Below are positions 1-8,019 of a DNA stretch of 64,000 nucleotides, piece by piece. The position numbers and the translations under genes were made by a program. The DNA lies in assembly GCA_964546585.1 (NCBI GenBank), contig CAZJKE010000008.1, forward strand, positions 1-64,000. Direction: 5' to 3'. Numbering within the stretch: the stretch's first letter is position 1; each line of letters opens with the position of its first letter. The DNA comes from CAZJKE01 sp964546585 (lineage in GTDB: Bacteria > Planctomycetota > Phycisphaerae > Phycisphaerales > SM1A02). The notes under the pieces are model-generated. The model was given only the letters and a program-made list of their open reading frames with translations, had not been told where the DNA came from and did not search any database.

Positions 1-155
1 AACATGAGTTGACCACCTGGCAGCACGATCGACGGTTCAGTCTTCGCCACACCCGTACACACCAATGGATTCAACTGCGCGCGGGCGGCGTAGATAGCCG
101 CTGTCCAGCCAGCCGGCCCACTGCCGATGATCACGACCTTCTCGGCACTCGCCAT
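1..155 (-). CDS. trxB: Thioredoxin reductase, N-terminal part (cut by window edge)
   Basis: The first 51 residues are visible; the gene runs off the left edge. Residues 7-26 hold the FAD-binding loop GSGPAGWTAAIYAARA right after a hydrophobic strand (KVVII), the hallmark of thioredoxin reductase-type flavoproteins, which use NADPH to reduce thioredoxin in the cytoplasm. The segment LPGGQLM near residue 48 fits the loop that in this family reads GGQL. The ATG lies 4 bases after the stop of the upstream secreted-protein gene, so the two are probably cotranscribed. The redox CxxC lies outside the window, so a related FAD enzyme cannot be fully excluded. Confidence 0.8.
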   Translation of the reverse strand, partial: MASAEKVVIIGSGPAGWTAAIYAARAQLNPLVCTGVAKTEPSIVLPGGQLM

Positions 156-159
156 GATC

Positions 160-1647
160 TCAGTCCACCAGCCCTGCGGCCCGCTCCAGTGATTTCACCG
201 GCGGCCAGATCACGAAATCGCCACCGGAAACAATCCCGGTATGCTCAGTGCCGCCATTGTTCTCATGATCGCCACCGACACTGTAGAGAAGGCACTCATC
301 CTCCGGAATCTCCGCTCGCCCCATCGGCGTATCAATGGCGGTCTGTGACGAAAGACGCTGGTAGTGAAACTCCTCCACATCCCGATCGTAAGTTATCCAA
401 TCTAGTTCATGTCGGAGTGTCAATGGCCGAAATCGGTCTGCATTCATGAGTCGCTCGATGAACTGGGCGTAGGTTTTCTTTGGGCTCGCCGGAAACACGC
501 CAAAGTGATTGCGATACCCACACAGAGCGGCGGCGATCGCCGTGCCGTTGATTTCCGTCTCCAGCACGTCACGCTGCAAGAAGAGTTCCTGAATGTCGCG
601 AATCGCGAGAATGACTGCACCATGGCGAACAACATTCGCCCGCTGTAATTCCGTGTCTGCCTCGAGCATCGGATGGTACGCCCGCATTCGCCACCGCCGC
701 CACCAGTCGTCATAGATCAAGTTCAGCCGATCTCGCGATGTGCCGTCACCATCATGAATGTATGAAATCTCCTCCCAGTACCGCGCGGCGCCGAATCGCG
801 TCAGCGGCTCGCGCTCCGCCTGGATGTCCGTAAGAATCTCCCGGAACTTGGCTGTGTCAGGACTGCCGTTGGAGTCAAAGAGTTCGCCAATCAACGCCAG
901 CGCAACCACTCGATCACCTTCGGGCATCAACAGATGTGTCGCGTCGGCCCGAAGAAACGGAATCTCATCGCTGGCTAGCGTGCGAAACTGATTCACGGAA
1001 ATCTTGTCGCGGTATGAGTAGAACATATCCCGCATGTTCTCCAGCCCGTCAGAGAGCATGGACATGAACGCAAGTTTCTCCTCAAGAAACTCGCGATCGC
1101 AGAATTTGCGGAGCACGACGAGTTGCGCGATTGATAATCGAAGCGCCCGTAGCGTTTCGCCAGCCTCAAGCAATCTGTACGCGTACGCTGTCGCCCATGC
1201 GGATTCGACCCGCACAGTATCGATGTAGCCGAAATGCAAGCGATGCAACTGCCCGTCGGCGCCAACATCCGCAACGATGCCTGCGGCACGAAAGTTGGCC
1301 GGCACATGTTCTGCGCCGTAGGGCAGGCCGATGACGACCCGTTGTGCCGCTTCCAGCACCGCGAATTCCATGTGCTCATTCTCTTCCGCCCATGCATCTA
1401 CGGCACTCCATGTGGGCATACCGGGCCACACCGTATTCATGTTGAATGAATTGCCAAGCGGTGCGGGCGGATTCGTCATCTCCAGGCACGCGTCGAAGAA
1501 TCCTTGCCATGCCTTTGCTTCCTGTGTGCCTTTGACTGATGCCGTAGCGTTGAGTTGATCGAGTACGGCATCGCGTCCGCGGCCATCGGTTGTCTGTGAG
1601 ACGATTGCCGCGGCGAGGAGTCCTGTGAGAATTGAGCGTGGGAACAT
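160..1647 (-). CDS. Secreted protein of unknown function with pseudopilin-like C-terminal tail
   Basis: A 495-residue protein. I chose the ATG at 1647 because it opens a good signal peptide (MFPRSILTGLLAAAIVSQT); the frame stays open upstream, but only across an 18-bp tandem repeat and into the divergent ald gene. The middle is rich in Trp and acidic residues with no domain I recognise. The last about 45 residues contain LLYSVGGDHENNGG and GDFVIWPP, a tail that recurs in planctomycete secreted proteins and resembles the calcium-binding C-terminal region of type II secretion pseudopilins (YSxGPDG). It precedes trxB by 4 bases. Function unknown; export is fairly sure. Confidence 0.75.
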   Translation of the reverse strand: MFPRSILTGLLAAAIVSQTTDGRGRDAVLDQLNATASVKGTQEAKAWQGFFDACLEMTNPPAPLGNSFNMNTVWPGMPTWSAVDAWAEENEHMEFAVLEAAQRVVIGLPYGAEHVPANFRAAGIVADVGADGQLHRLHFGYIDTVRVESAWATAYAYRLLEAGETLRALRLSIAQLVVLRKFCDREFLEEKLAFMSMLSDGLENMRDMFYSYRDKISVNQFRTLASDEIPFLRADATHLLMPEGDRVVALALIGELFDSNGSPDTAKFREILTDIQAEREPLTRFGAARYWEEISYIHDGDGTSRDRLNLIYDDWWRRWRMRAYHPMLEADTELQRANVVRHGAVILAIRDIQELFLQRDVLETEINGTAIAAALCGYRNHFGVFPASPKKTYAQFIERLMNADRFRPLTLRHELDWITYDRDVEEFHYQRLSSQTAIDTPMGRAEIPEDECLLYSVGGDHENNGGTEHTGIVSGGDFVIWPPVKSLERAAGLVD

Positions 1648-1654
1648 CGAGTTG

Positions 1655-1708
1655 GGTTCCGTGAGTTCCGGGGGTTCCGTGAGTTCCGGGGGTTCCGGGA
1701 GTTCCGGA
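1655..1708. repeat. Three tandem copies of an 18-bp unit in the ald divergent region
   Basis: The unit GGTTCCGTGAGTTCCGGG occurs at 1655-1672 and 1673-1690, with a third copy at 1691-1708 carrying two changes. It sits immediately upstream of the secreted-protein start at 1647 and about 115 bases upstream of ald. On the minus strand it reads as Pro-Glu-Leu-Thr repeats in frame with the secreted gene, which is why that frame stays open. It could be a minisatellite in a promoter region or a set of operator half-sites; nothing in the sequence decides between them. Confidence 0.8.
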
Positions 1709-1821
1709 GGCCGGGGGGTGGTGTTTATTCCGGAGCGAGCCGGGGGGGGCGAGTGTAGCACAAGGGTGTCGGGGGGCGATATCATCACACGATCCCACAG
1801 GTGGGAGCAGGAGATCAGGCT

Positions 1822-2931
1822 ATGACGATTGTCGGCGTTCCTACCGAGGTCAAGCGAGATGAGTACCGTGTCGGGCTGCGGCCTGTTGGCGCGGAAGTGC
1901 TGGCTCGGGAAGGCCATGCAGTTCTCGTGCAAGCGGGTGCTGGCCTTGGCAGTGGCTATAGCGACGGTATGTATGAGGCCGCCGGCGCGGCAATCATGTC
2001 AGCGGCCGATGAGGTCTGGGCCACCGCTGAATTGATCGTCAAGGTCAAGGAGCCCCAGCCTGAGGAAGTAGCCCTCATTCAGCCCGATCAGACTGTCTTC
2101 ACCTACTTTCACTTTGCGGCCGACCGTTCCCTGACGCTCGGGTGCATCGATCGTGGGTGCGTCGCTGTGGCGTACGAGACGCTGACCGACGATGCGGGGC
2201 ACCTCCCCCTTCTCACGCCAATGAGTGAAATCGCCGGGAAGTTGTCGGTGCAGGAGGGTGCGAAGTACCTTGAGAGACCACAGGGAGGGAGAGGCGTTCT
2301 CCTTGGAGGCGTACCTGGTGTGCAGGTTGGAAGGGTGTTGGTGCTCGGCGGCGGCGTGGTCGGAACGGCTGCTGCCCGCGTGGCGGCGGGAATGGGTGCT
2401 GATGTTGTCATCACTGAAATCAACATCGATCGCATGCGCGAACTCGACGAGTTCATGCCCGCCAACTGTTCGACGATTTACTCCGACCCGCAGGCCATTC
2501 GCGAGCGCCTCGCATGGGCCGACCTTGTCATTGGTGCCGTACTGATCCCGGGGGCAAAGGCACCGAATCTTGTGACCAGAGAGGATCTTTCTCACATGAA
2601 GCGTGGTGCGGTTATCGTGGATGTCGCCATTGATCAGGGTGGTTGCGTCGAGACCGCCAAGGTCACTACGCACTCCGAGCCCACCTACACGGTCGACGAC
2701 ATTGTCCACTACTGCGTAGGGAACATGCCTGGAGCAGTAGCTCGCACTTCGACGCAGGCGCTTACAAATGCGACGCTGCCGTGGGTCATTCGTCTTGCTG
2801 CAACCGGCGCCGATGATCTTGCCCTGCAATCCGAGCACTTCGCGGCCGCGATCAATGTCAGCCGTGGCGTGCTGACCAACCGACCCGTAGCGGAAGCGCA
2901 TGACCTGCAGTACCAAGCGCTGCACAACTGA
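1822..2931 (+). CDS. ald: Alanine dehydrogenase
   Basis: A 370-residue protein of full family length. It catalyses NAD-dependent reversible deamination of L-alanine to pyruvate and ammonia in the cytoplasm. The expected catalytic residues are visible with a one-residue offset from the numbering used for the family: Arg16 (YRVGL), Lys76 (KVKEP), His97 (YFHFAA) and the Asp of VDVAIDQGG. The Rossmann loop VLGGGVVGTAAARVAAGMGA is in the centre, and HYCVGNMPGAV follows near the C-terminus. The ATG at 1822 is preceded by AGGAG at 1808-1812. The stop is followed directly by the ATG of the next gene, so ald leads a three-gene operon. Confidence 0.95.
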   Translation: MTIVGVPTEVKRDEYRVGLRPVGAEVLAREGHAVLVQAGAGLGSGYSDGMYEAAGAAIMSAADEVWATAELIVKVKEPQPEEVALIQPDQTVFTYFHFAADRSLTLGCIDRGCVAVAYETLTDDAGHLPLLTPMSEIAGKLSVQEGAKYLERPQGGRGVLLGGVPGVQVGRVLVLGGGVVGTAAARVAAGMGADVVITEINIDRMRELDEFMPANCSTIYSDPQAIRERLAWADLVIGAVLIPGAKAPNLVTREDLSHMKRGAVIVDVAIDQGGCVETAKVTTHSEPTYTVDDIVHYCVGNMPGAVARTSTQALTNATLPWVIRLAATGADDLALQSEHFAAAINVSRGVLTNRPVAEAHDLQYQALHN

Positions 2932-4110
2932 ATGTCGAATTACTTCGACAATGCCGCAACTTCCTTCCCCAAACCGAATTCGGTGCATGAGGCGATGCTG
3001 GAGTATCACTTGCACTGCGGCGCAAGTCCTGGCCGCGGCGCATATGCGAAAGCAATCGATGCCTCTTCGATACTGGACCGCTGCCGCGAATCGCTGTGCC
3101 GATTGATCAATGCGCCGTCGCCACGACACTGTATTTTCACACTGAACTGCACTGATGCGTTGAATCTGGCGATTACGGGGACCGCTTTGCACTTCCTCCG
3201 CGGCGGTGACGAGGTTCACATCGTCACGACCGCGATGGACCACAACTCCGTACTGCGCCCGCTCCATGAACTTGGCAGTCTTGGCGTCCAGCACACGATT
3301 GTCCCTGCCGATCCGCAGGGCTTCGTCGACGCGACGGACATTGCCCGTGCCATCACGCCGGCAACACGGTTGATCGCGGTTGCGCACGGATCAAATGTCA
3401 GCGGATCGCTGCAGGATCTTTCGTCAATCGCGGCTATCCGCAGGGGTATCCCGTTGTTGGTCGATGCCGCGCAAACAATGGGGCACCTTGCTATCGACAT
3501 GCAGGCGTTGGACATCGACCTTCTTGCCTTTCCAGGCCACAAAGGGCTGCTTGGTCCGCTTGGTACGGGTGGCCTGTTGATGCGTCCCGGCGCCGAGGAC
3601 TGCCTGGCGCCAGTTCGCGCGGGAGGGACAGGTAGTTGGAGCGACGAGCCTGTGCAGCCCATGGCACTTCCCGACAGATTCGAAGCTGGTTCGCACAACA
3701 CGGTCGGGCTGGCAGGTCTTGCCGCCAGTGTTGAGTGGATTCTGAGTGAGGGCATTGGTGTGCTTTGGGAACGGGAATGCCGGCTTGTCGAATCATTCAT
3801 TTCCACAGTGCGGAGCATCGACGGAGTCCGGCTCGTCGGCCCACCTGATGGCCGAAACAGGTGCGGCGTGTTTTCACTGGTGTTTGAAGGACTGTCCCCT
3901 GCCGAAGCCGCCAGATCGCTCGAACGGATTTCGGGCATCCAATGCCGCGCTGGGCTGCACTGCGCACCGTTTGCACACAAAGCACTCGGCACGGATGCGA
4001 TCGGCGGTACAGTTCGACTTTCGCTCGGTCCATTTCACGACGAGATCGACATCACACGAGCGACTCATGCTATTGAGCAGATTTGCGCAGAGGGAGGCGT
4101 ACTGGCATGA
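2932..4110 (+). CDS. Cysteine desulfurase-like class V aminotransferase
   Basis: A 392-residue PLP enzyme of the class V (NifS/SufS/selenocysteine lyase) fold. Visible are the N-terminal YFDNAATSFPKP signature, the Asp-Ala-Ala-Gln that stacks on PLP (about 178-181), and the PLP lysine in FPGHKGLLG (Lys204). A cysteine that could be catalytic lies in GIQCRAGLHCAPFAHK (about Cys337 or Cys343). These features fit the EGP-type subfamily close to SufS. It most likely releases sulfur from cysteine as persulfide plus alanine; that product is the substrate of the gene just upstream, ald, with which it shares a zero-base junction. No SufBCD genes are near. Confidence 0.85.
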   Translation: MSNYFDNAATSFPKPNSVHEAMLEYHLHCGASPGRGAYAKAIDASSILDRCRESLCRLINAPSPRHCIFTLNCTDALNLAITGTALHFLRGGDEVHIVTTAMDHNSVLRPLHELGSLGVQHTIVPADPQGFVDATDIARAITPATRLIAVAHGSNVSGSLQDLSSIAAIRRGIPLLVDAAQTMGHLAIDMQALDIDLLAFPGHKGLLGPLGTGGLLMRPGAEDCLAPVRAGGTGSWSDEPVQPMALPDRFEAGSHNTVGLAGLAASVEWILSEGIGVLWERECRLVESFISTVRSIDGVRLVGPPDGRNRCGVFSLVFEGLSPAEAARSLERISGIQCRAGLHCAPFAHKALGTDAIGGTVRLSLGPFHDEIDITRATHAIEQICAEGGVLA

Positions 4111-4721
4111 ATCAACATGTCGAAGATCGAATTGCCCATGCAACCGCAGCCATCGAGTCTCTTCGCCGGCAGTCCGACGAGTTGGTCACGATCGGGTCTA
4201 TTCTCATTGACCGGTTTTCGGTTGGCGGCACGCTCATGACTGCGGGCAACGGCGGATCATCCGTGCAGGCGATGCACCTGGCGGAAGAACTTGTCGCGCG
4301 GTATCGAGAAACGCGAGCGGCGCTGCCGGCACTTTCGCTCTCCAGTGATGCTGCAGCGATGACCTGTATAGCAAACGATTTCGGATGGGAATCGGTCTTT
4401 TCAAGACAGGTTGAGGCGCATGTCAGCTTTGTTGAGGGTGAAGAGGAAGACGCGCTGACCAGCAACGATGTACTGCTCGTGCTCTCAACCTCCGGCGAGA
4501 GTGTGAACATCATTCGCTCGCTGGAAACAGCGAACACCTGCGGCATGATTACTCTGGGATTGCTCGGCCGAGGCGGTGGCGCCGCGCTGGAGGCATGCGA
4601 TCATGCTGTTGTCATCGATGGCGAAGACTCAGCCGCCATTCAGGATGCCCATCAAGTCGCGCTGCATGCACTCTGCGAGATGATCGAAGCGTGGGTGCTG
4701 GAGGAAACCGCCGTCGACTGA
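4107..4721 (+). CDS. gmhA: SIS-domain phosphoheptose isomerase (GmhA family)
   Basis: A 204-residue protein with the GmhA/DiaA-type SIS fold. Motifs are GNGGSSVQAMHLAEELV near residue 48 and STSGESVNI near residue 125, the two sugar-phosphate binding loops. In the GmhA family this converts sedoheptulose 7-phosphate to D-glycero-D-manno-heptose 7-phosphate for LPS core; the DiaA branch binds DnaA instead, and the sequence alone does not fully separate them. The ATG overlaps the preceding stop as ATGA and has the ribosome site AGGGAGG at 4091-4097. Last gene of the ald operon, tail-to-tail with the mscS gene 11 bases away. Confidence 0.8.
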   Translation: MNQHVEDRIAHATAAIESLRRQSDELVTIGSILIDRFSVGGTLMTAGNGGSSVQAMHLAEELVARYRETRAALPALSLSSDAAAMTCIANDFGWESVFSRQVEAHVSFVEGEEEDALTSNDVLLVLSTSGESVNIIRSLETANTCGMITLGLLGRGGGAALEACDHAVVIDGEDSAAIQDAHQVALHALCEMIEAWVLEETAVD

Positions 4722-4732
4722 AGCGGCGCCCG

Positions 4733-6103
4733 TTATTCGCCGCCTTCGCCACCTTCGCCGCCTGCCGCAGAGTCCTTTGCGCCGGCAAATGTGTACGGCG
4801 GCGGATAGTGCGATCGCCAATCATCGTCGGCCGTAAAGTCTTCGACAATACCCCTGCCTTCCGCCTCTGCCTCTGCCATCCAGTCAGCGGGTTTGGTGGC
4901 GGAGATTGACTTCGCGCCCTCTTCCCAATCTTCCTCTCGCCGCATGTAAAGCGTGCGGGTCGGAAAGGCGAACTCGACACCAAGCTGTCCGGCAAGTCGG
5001 ATGATGTCCAGAATGAAGCGATGCCGCTCGCGCAGTTCCGTCTGCCAATCGGGCGCCTTCCAGAAGACATACACAAGAACATTCAGGCTGGAGTCTCCGA
5101 AGGAATTCAGCCAGACCTGGTAGTAGTCCTTGCGCGTGTACGGATGAATGCGAAGAAGTTCGCGGATGCCTTCGCAGAAAGCCGCAATCTTCTCCGGCGG
5201 AGTGTCGTAGGCGATGCCAACATCTTCCTTCCACCTGCGATACCGGCGGCGACCGTAGTTGTCGACCTTGTTGGAGACCACGACCATATTCGGCATGGTG
5301 ACTTGAGAGTCGTAGAAGGTGCGAATACGTGTGGATCGCAGACCCACGGATTCAACGGTTCCCTCAACACCGCTCACGACGATCCAATCGCCGATTTCGA
5401 ACGGCTTGTCAAGGATGACCGTGATCGATCCGAAGAAGTTTTCGAGCGTGTCCTTTGCCGCAAATGCAAAGCCGAGGCCGCCGATGCCGAGGCCTGCCAG
5501 AAGCGGGGCAAGTTCGACATGCAGACTGTCGGCGAGGTAGACGACGCCGAAGATCAGCACGAACAGTTTCGCTGCCTTCCGCAGGAGCGGCACAAGCACA
5601 TCATCAAGTTTGTTCTGTGTCTGCCGCGCCTTGTCCGCAAGCACTTCGCCAATGAAGTCTGCTGCGCGGAACCCCGCCCAGATCATGGCGAGGGTGATGA
5701 AGACATGGGCCGCGGGAAGGATGATCGCTGATGCCGTTGCGGGGAGGTTGATTGCCGGAAGGAGAAGGAGCCATGTTGCTCCCGAGGCGGCGAGCCCCGC
5801 GGGTCGAACCATGCGGCGAAGGAGTATTCGAAGGCGGGAGTCGGTGGCATGCCGGGCAAGGAGGCTGTGGAGCAAGAGGCGAATGATGCCCCGGACGATG
5901 CGGTCGACGATAACACCGGCCAGAATGACCACGGCCAGTCCAATCCACTGCCAGTACTCGAGTCCGAAAAACCCCTGATGAATCCAGTCTGCATCAATCC
6001 AATCAGGCAACGGACTGGTCACGGAATCACCGTCCTGGACCTCAGAGACCGTCTTGTCGAGGCCGGAAGAACGATTGTCCTCGGCAGCCGTACTTGCAAG
6101 CAT
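4733..6103 (-). CDS. mscS: Mechanosensitive ion channel, MscS family
   Basis: A 456-residue inner-membrane protein. After a short acidic N-terminus come about four hydrophobic spans, then the pore-lining TM3-like helix and beta domain: LLAGLGIGGLGFAFAAKDTL leads into NFFGSITVILDKPFEIGDW and VEGTVESVGLRSTRIRT, the classical MscS signature. The C-terminal cytoplasmic domain carries YDTPPEKI and a long acidic tail ending in Gly-Gly-Glu repeats. It should open on membrane tension to release solutes. It is longer than small MscS (about 286 residues) because of the extra N-terminal spans and tail. It is divergent from the sorted secreted protein at 6279. Confidence 0.9.
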   Translation of the reverse strand: MLASTAAEDNRSSGLDKTVSEVQDGDSVTSPLPDWIDADWIHQGFFGLEYWQWIGLAVVILAGVIVDRIVRGIIRLLLHSLLARHATDSRLRILLRRMVRPAGLAASGATWLLLLPAINLPATASAIILPAAHVFITLAMIWAGFRAADFIGEVLADKARQTQNKLDDVLVPLLRKAAKLFVLIFGVVYLADSLHVELAPLLAGLGIGGLGFAFAAKDTLENFFGSITVILDKPFEIGDWIVVSGVEGTVESVGLRSTRIRTFYDSQVTMPNMVVVSNKVDNYGRRRYRRWKEDVGIAYDTPPEKIAAFCEGIRELLRIHPYTRKDYYQVWLNSFGDSSLNVLVYVFWKAPDWQTELRERHRFILDIIRLAGQLGVEFAFPTRTLYMRREEDWEEGAKSISATKPADWMAEAEAEGRGIVEDFTADDDWRSHYPPPYTFAGAKDSAAGGEGGEGGE

Positions 6104-6278
6104 GCCCCCATGCTACTGCAGGGCGTTGTTCTTCTCCATCTTGACACCCTGGAGGCCGCAACCCGCACAGTCGGAACTCTCTTGGGAGCTGCGGAAAAGC
6201 CTACTTCAGGCGTTGCACGGTGGATGCCGAAGAGAGAGACAAGCCCACCGTCGTCGGCGGTGGCTGGGCGATGTCACC

Positions 6279-6992
6279 ATGCAGCGTCAATGGACCATCT
6301 CGGTACTCGCAACCCTGCTCCCGGCGGTTTCTGCCGCAGCGGGTGTTGTGCAGATCGATGACGCCGGGTCCTTTCTCCTCTCCTCCTCCTCGATGCCGGG
6401 CCTCTTTGACGGGGACTCGATGAGTTTCCCTGACTCGAGCCTTGCCGCAGTTCACGATGAACTCTGGGATTGGGGCATCGACACCGATGGCCACATCACG
6501 ATTCTCCCTGTGGATACCAACACCGGCCTCTCCATTCTTGTGTTGATCGACCGCGAACTCGGCGGTGGTGACACGGGCATGAGTGGTGCGCTGGGCGCGG
6601 CTTCCACAGCGCCGGGTGGAAGGTCGCTCTTCATCAATGACAGCGACCAGGATTCGTGGACGCTCATCGAGCCGCCCTTTGGTTCACAGACGCTTGGTGC
6701 CACATTCCTTTGGGGCAGCGCAGGGAGTGGTGATGGTTTCGCATGGAGCGGGTTGATCACCGGCGACACGTTCTCCTTCACCTTCAATGATCTCACTGGA
6801 GACGGCGATGCTCTGGATGATGTCGCTTTTCAGTTTGTCGGCTGGGACATGGATGACGGCTGGGGTGTCATGTCCACCGCCGCCTTCAAGAGCAGCGGCG
6901 ACTATGTCTTCAGTGGTCAGATCATCCCAGCCCCGCCAGCCGCCCTGCTCCTCGCCGGTCTTGCGCTGACCCGCCGCCGCCGTTCCGCCTGA
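6279..6992 (+). CDS. Secreted protein with PEP-CTERM-like C-terminal sorting tail
   Basis: A 237-residue protein. The ATG at 6279 opens a signal peptide (MQRQWTISVLATLLPAVSAAAG); the frame is open further upstream but without a plausible start. The mature part is acidic and rich in Gly, Asp and Ser, as in beta-rich extracellular proteins. The C-terminus reads IIPAPPAALLLAGLALTRRRRSA: a Pro-Ala motif, a hydrophobic helix and an Arg cluster, the tripartite arrangement of PEP-CTERM-type sorting signals in the variant common in planctomycetes. It is probably processed by an exosortase-like enzyme, not seen here. Function of the mature part is unknown. Confidence 0.8.
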   Translation: MQRQWTISVLATLLPAVSAAAGVVQIDDAGSFLLSSSSMPGLFDGDSMSFPDSSLAAVHDELWDWGIDTDGHITILPVDTNTGLSILVLIDRELGGGDTGMSGALGAASTAPGGRSLFINDSDQDSWTLIEPPFGSQTLGATFLWGSAGSGDGFAWSGLITGDTFSFTFNDLTGDGDALDDVAFQFVGWDMDDGWGVMSTAAFKSSGDYVFSGQIIPAPPAALLLAGLALTRRRRSA

Positions 6993-7083
6993 CAGGCCGG
7001 CAACACCCTGCTTTCCGCCGCCAAGTGTGCGCCATCCATGATGGCTGTCATGAGCGGGCTGTCAGGTGGGTAGAATCCAGAGC

Positions 7084-8019
7084 ATGGATGATCCTTCGAA
7101 GGAAGCAGTGTGGCAGGAACGCTTTGGCGCGATACTCGTGCGACTGGTCGTGCCAGCATGGATCTGTGTCGGGGCGGTGTTCAAGGTGGTTGGTTCCACC
7201 CCGAAATCCCTGCCGCGGTCTGTATTGGACATGGGTGAGGCGGTCGGGTTCAGCGATCACTTCCTGCTGCTGGCAGTGTTGGTCGCAGTCGAGTTCTTCT
7301 TCGTCGGCATCATGCTCTTCGTCGGTTCGCTCGCAAGGCTGTCCGCGGTATTCATGCTCGGACTCTTCTGCCTCATTCTCATCATCGAGATGATCAACGG
7401 TGCGGAGAGTTGCGGCTGCCTCGGTCAGCACTCACTCCCACCACAAGTCATGTTCGGCATTGACTTCGCACTGCTGCTCGGCGTGGTCATCTTCAAGCCC
7501 GGCTCGTTCGCCAAGAGTGCCATCGGTCCCATTCTCGCGACGGTTTTCACGATCGCCACTGCGGGAACTACCTTCGGCGTCGTCCTCGCACACCGAACAA
7601 CCGATTCCGGCCTTCCAGCGTCCTGGTACCCCCGGGATCTTGCCACATGGGATGGCCGAAGCGTCGACAACATTGACCTCTTTTCCTGGGTGAAAGATTG
7701 GCCGCACGATCTTCACAGCGGCCCGCAGTACATCATCTTCTACGGTCGCACATGCGATCACTGCGAAGATCTGCTCTACGAATTCTTTTCCACCGGCGTC
7801 CCCGTCCCGACAACACTGGTTGCGATCCCGGAGTCGAAGGAAGGATTCTCGTCGGCCGACGCATTCGAGAGCCCCTGCTATGACTGCGCTGAAACGCAAC
7901 TCCCGATCGGTGTCGACTGGATTATCTCCACGCCGCTCGTTGTTGCCATCGATGATGGCATCGTCCGCTGCGCACACGAGAACGAGAATTACGAGGACCC
8001 CACATGCCTGATCTGGTAG
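7084..8019 (+). CDS. MauE/DoxX-like membrane protein with C-terminal thioredoxin-like region
   Basis: A 311-residue protein. Residues 15-165 give four to five membrane spans with the paired cysteines ESCGCLG at Cys110/Cys112, as in the MauE/DoxX family that handles disulfide chemistry in the periplasm. Residues 185-311 form a soluble region with FYGRTCDHCEDLL (Cys224/Cys227), a thioredoxin-like CxxC, and a second pair, SPCYDC (Cys265/Cys268). The fusion resembles a self-contained disulfide relay. I used the ATG at 7084; a GTG at 7066 is possible. The stop lies inside the start of the next gene (16-base overlap), so the two are translationally linked. Its partner protein is unknown. Confidence 0.7.
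   Translation: MDDPSKEAVWQERFGAILVRLVVPAWICVGAVFKVVGSTPKSLPRSVLDMGEAVGFSDHFLLLAVLVAVEFFFVGIMLFVGSLARLSAVFMLGLFCLILIIEMINGAESCGCLGQHSLPPQVMFGIDFALLLGVVIFKPGSFAKSAIGPILATVFTIATAGTTFGVVLAHRTTDSGLPASWYPRDLATWDGRSVDNIDLFSWVKDWPHDLHSGPQYIIFYGRTCDHCEDLLYEFFSTGVPVPTTLVAIPESKEGFSSADAFESPCYDCAETQLPIGVDWIISTPLVVAIDDGIVRCAHENENYEDPTCLIW

Noticed and set aside
1654..1709. CRISPR-like array in the ald upstream region
   Set aside because: The 18-bp units are directly adjacent with no spacers, so this is a simple tandem repeat.
1648..1932. 95-residue N-terminal extension of the secreted protein
   Set aside because: It would bury the signal peptide, run through the tandem repeat and overlap ald; the ATG at 1647 explains everything better.
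1999..3387. 462-residue open frame opposite ald
   Set aside because: High GC keeps the antisense frame open. It is rich in Arg and His with no fold pattern, while ald on the other strand is fully conserved.
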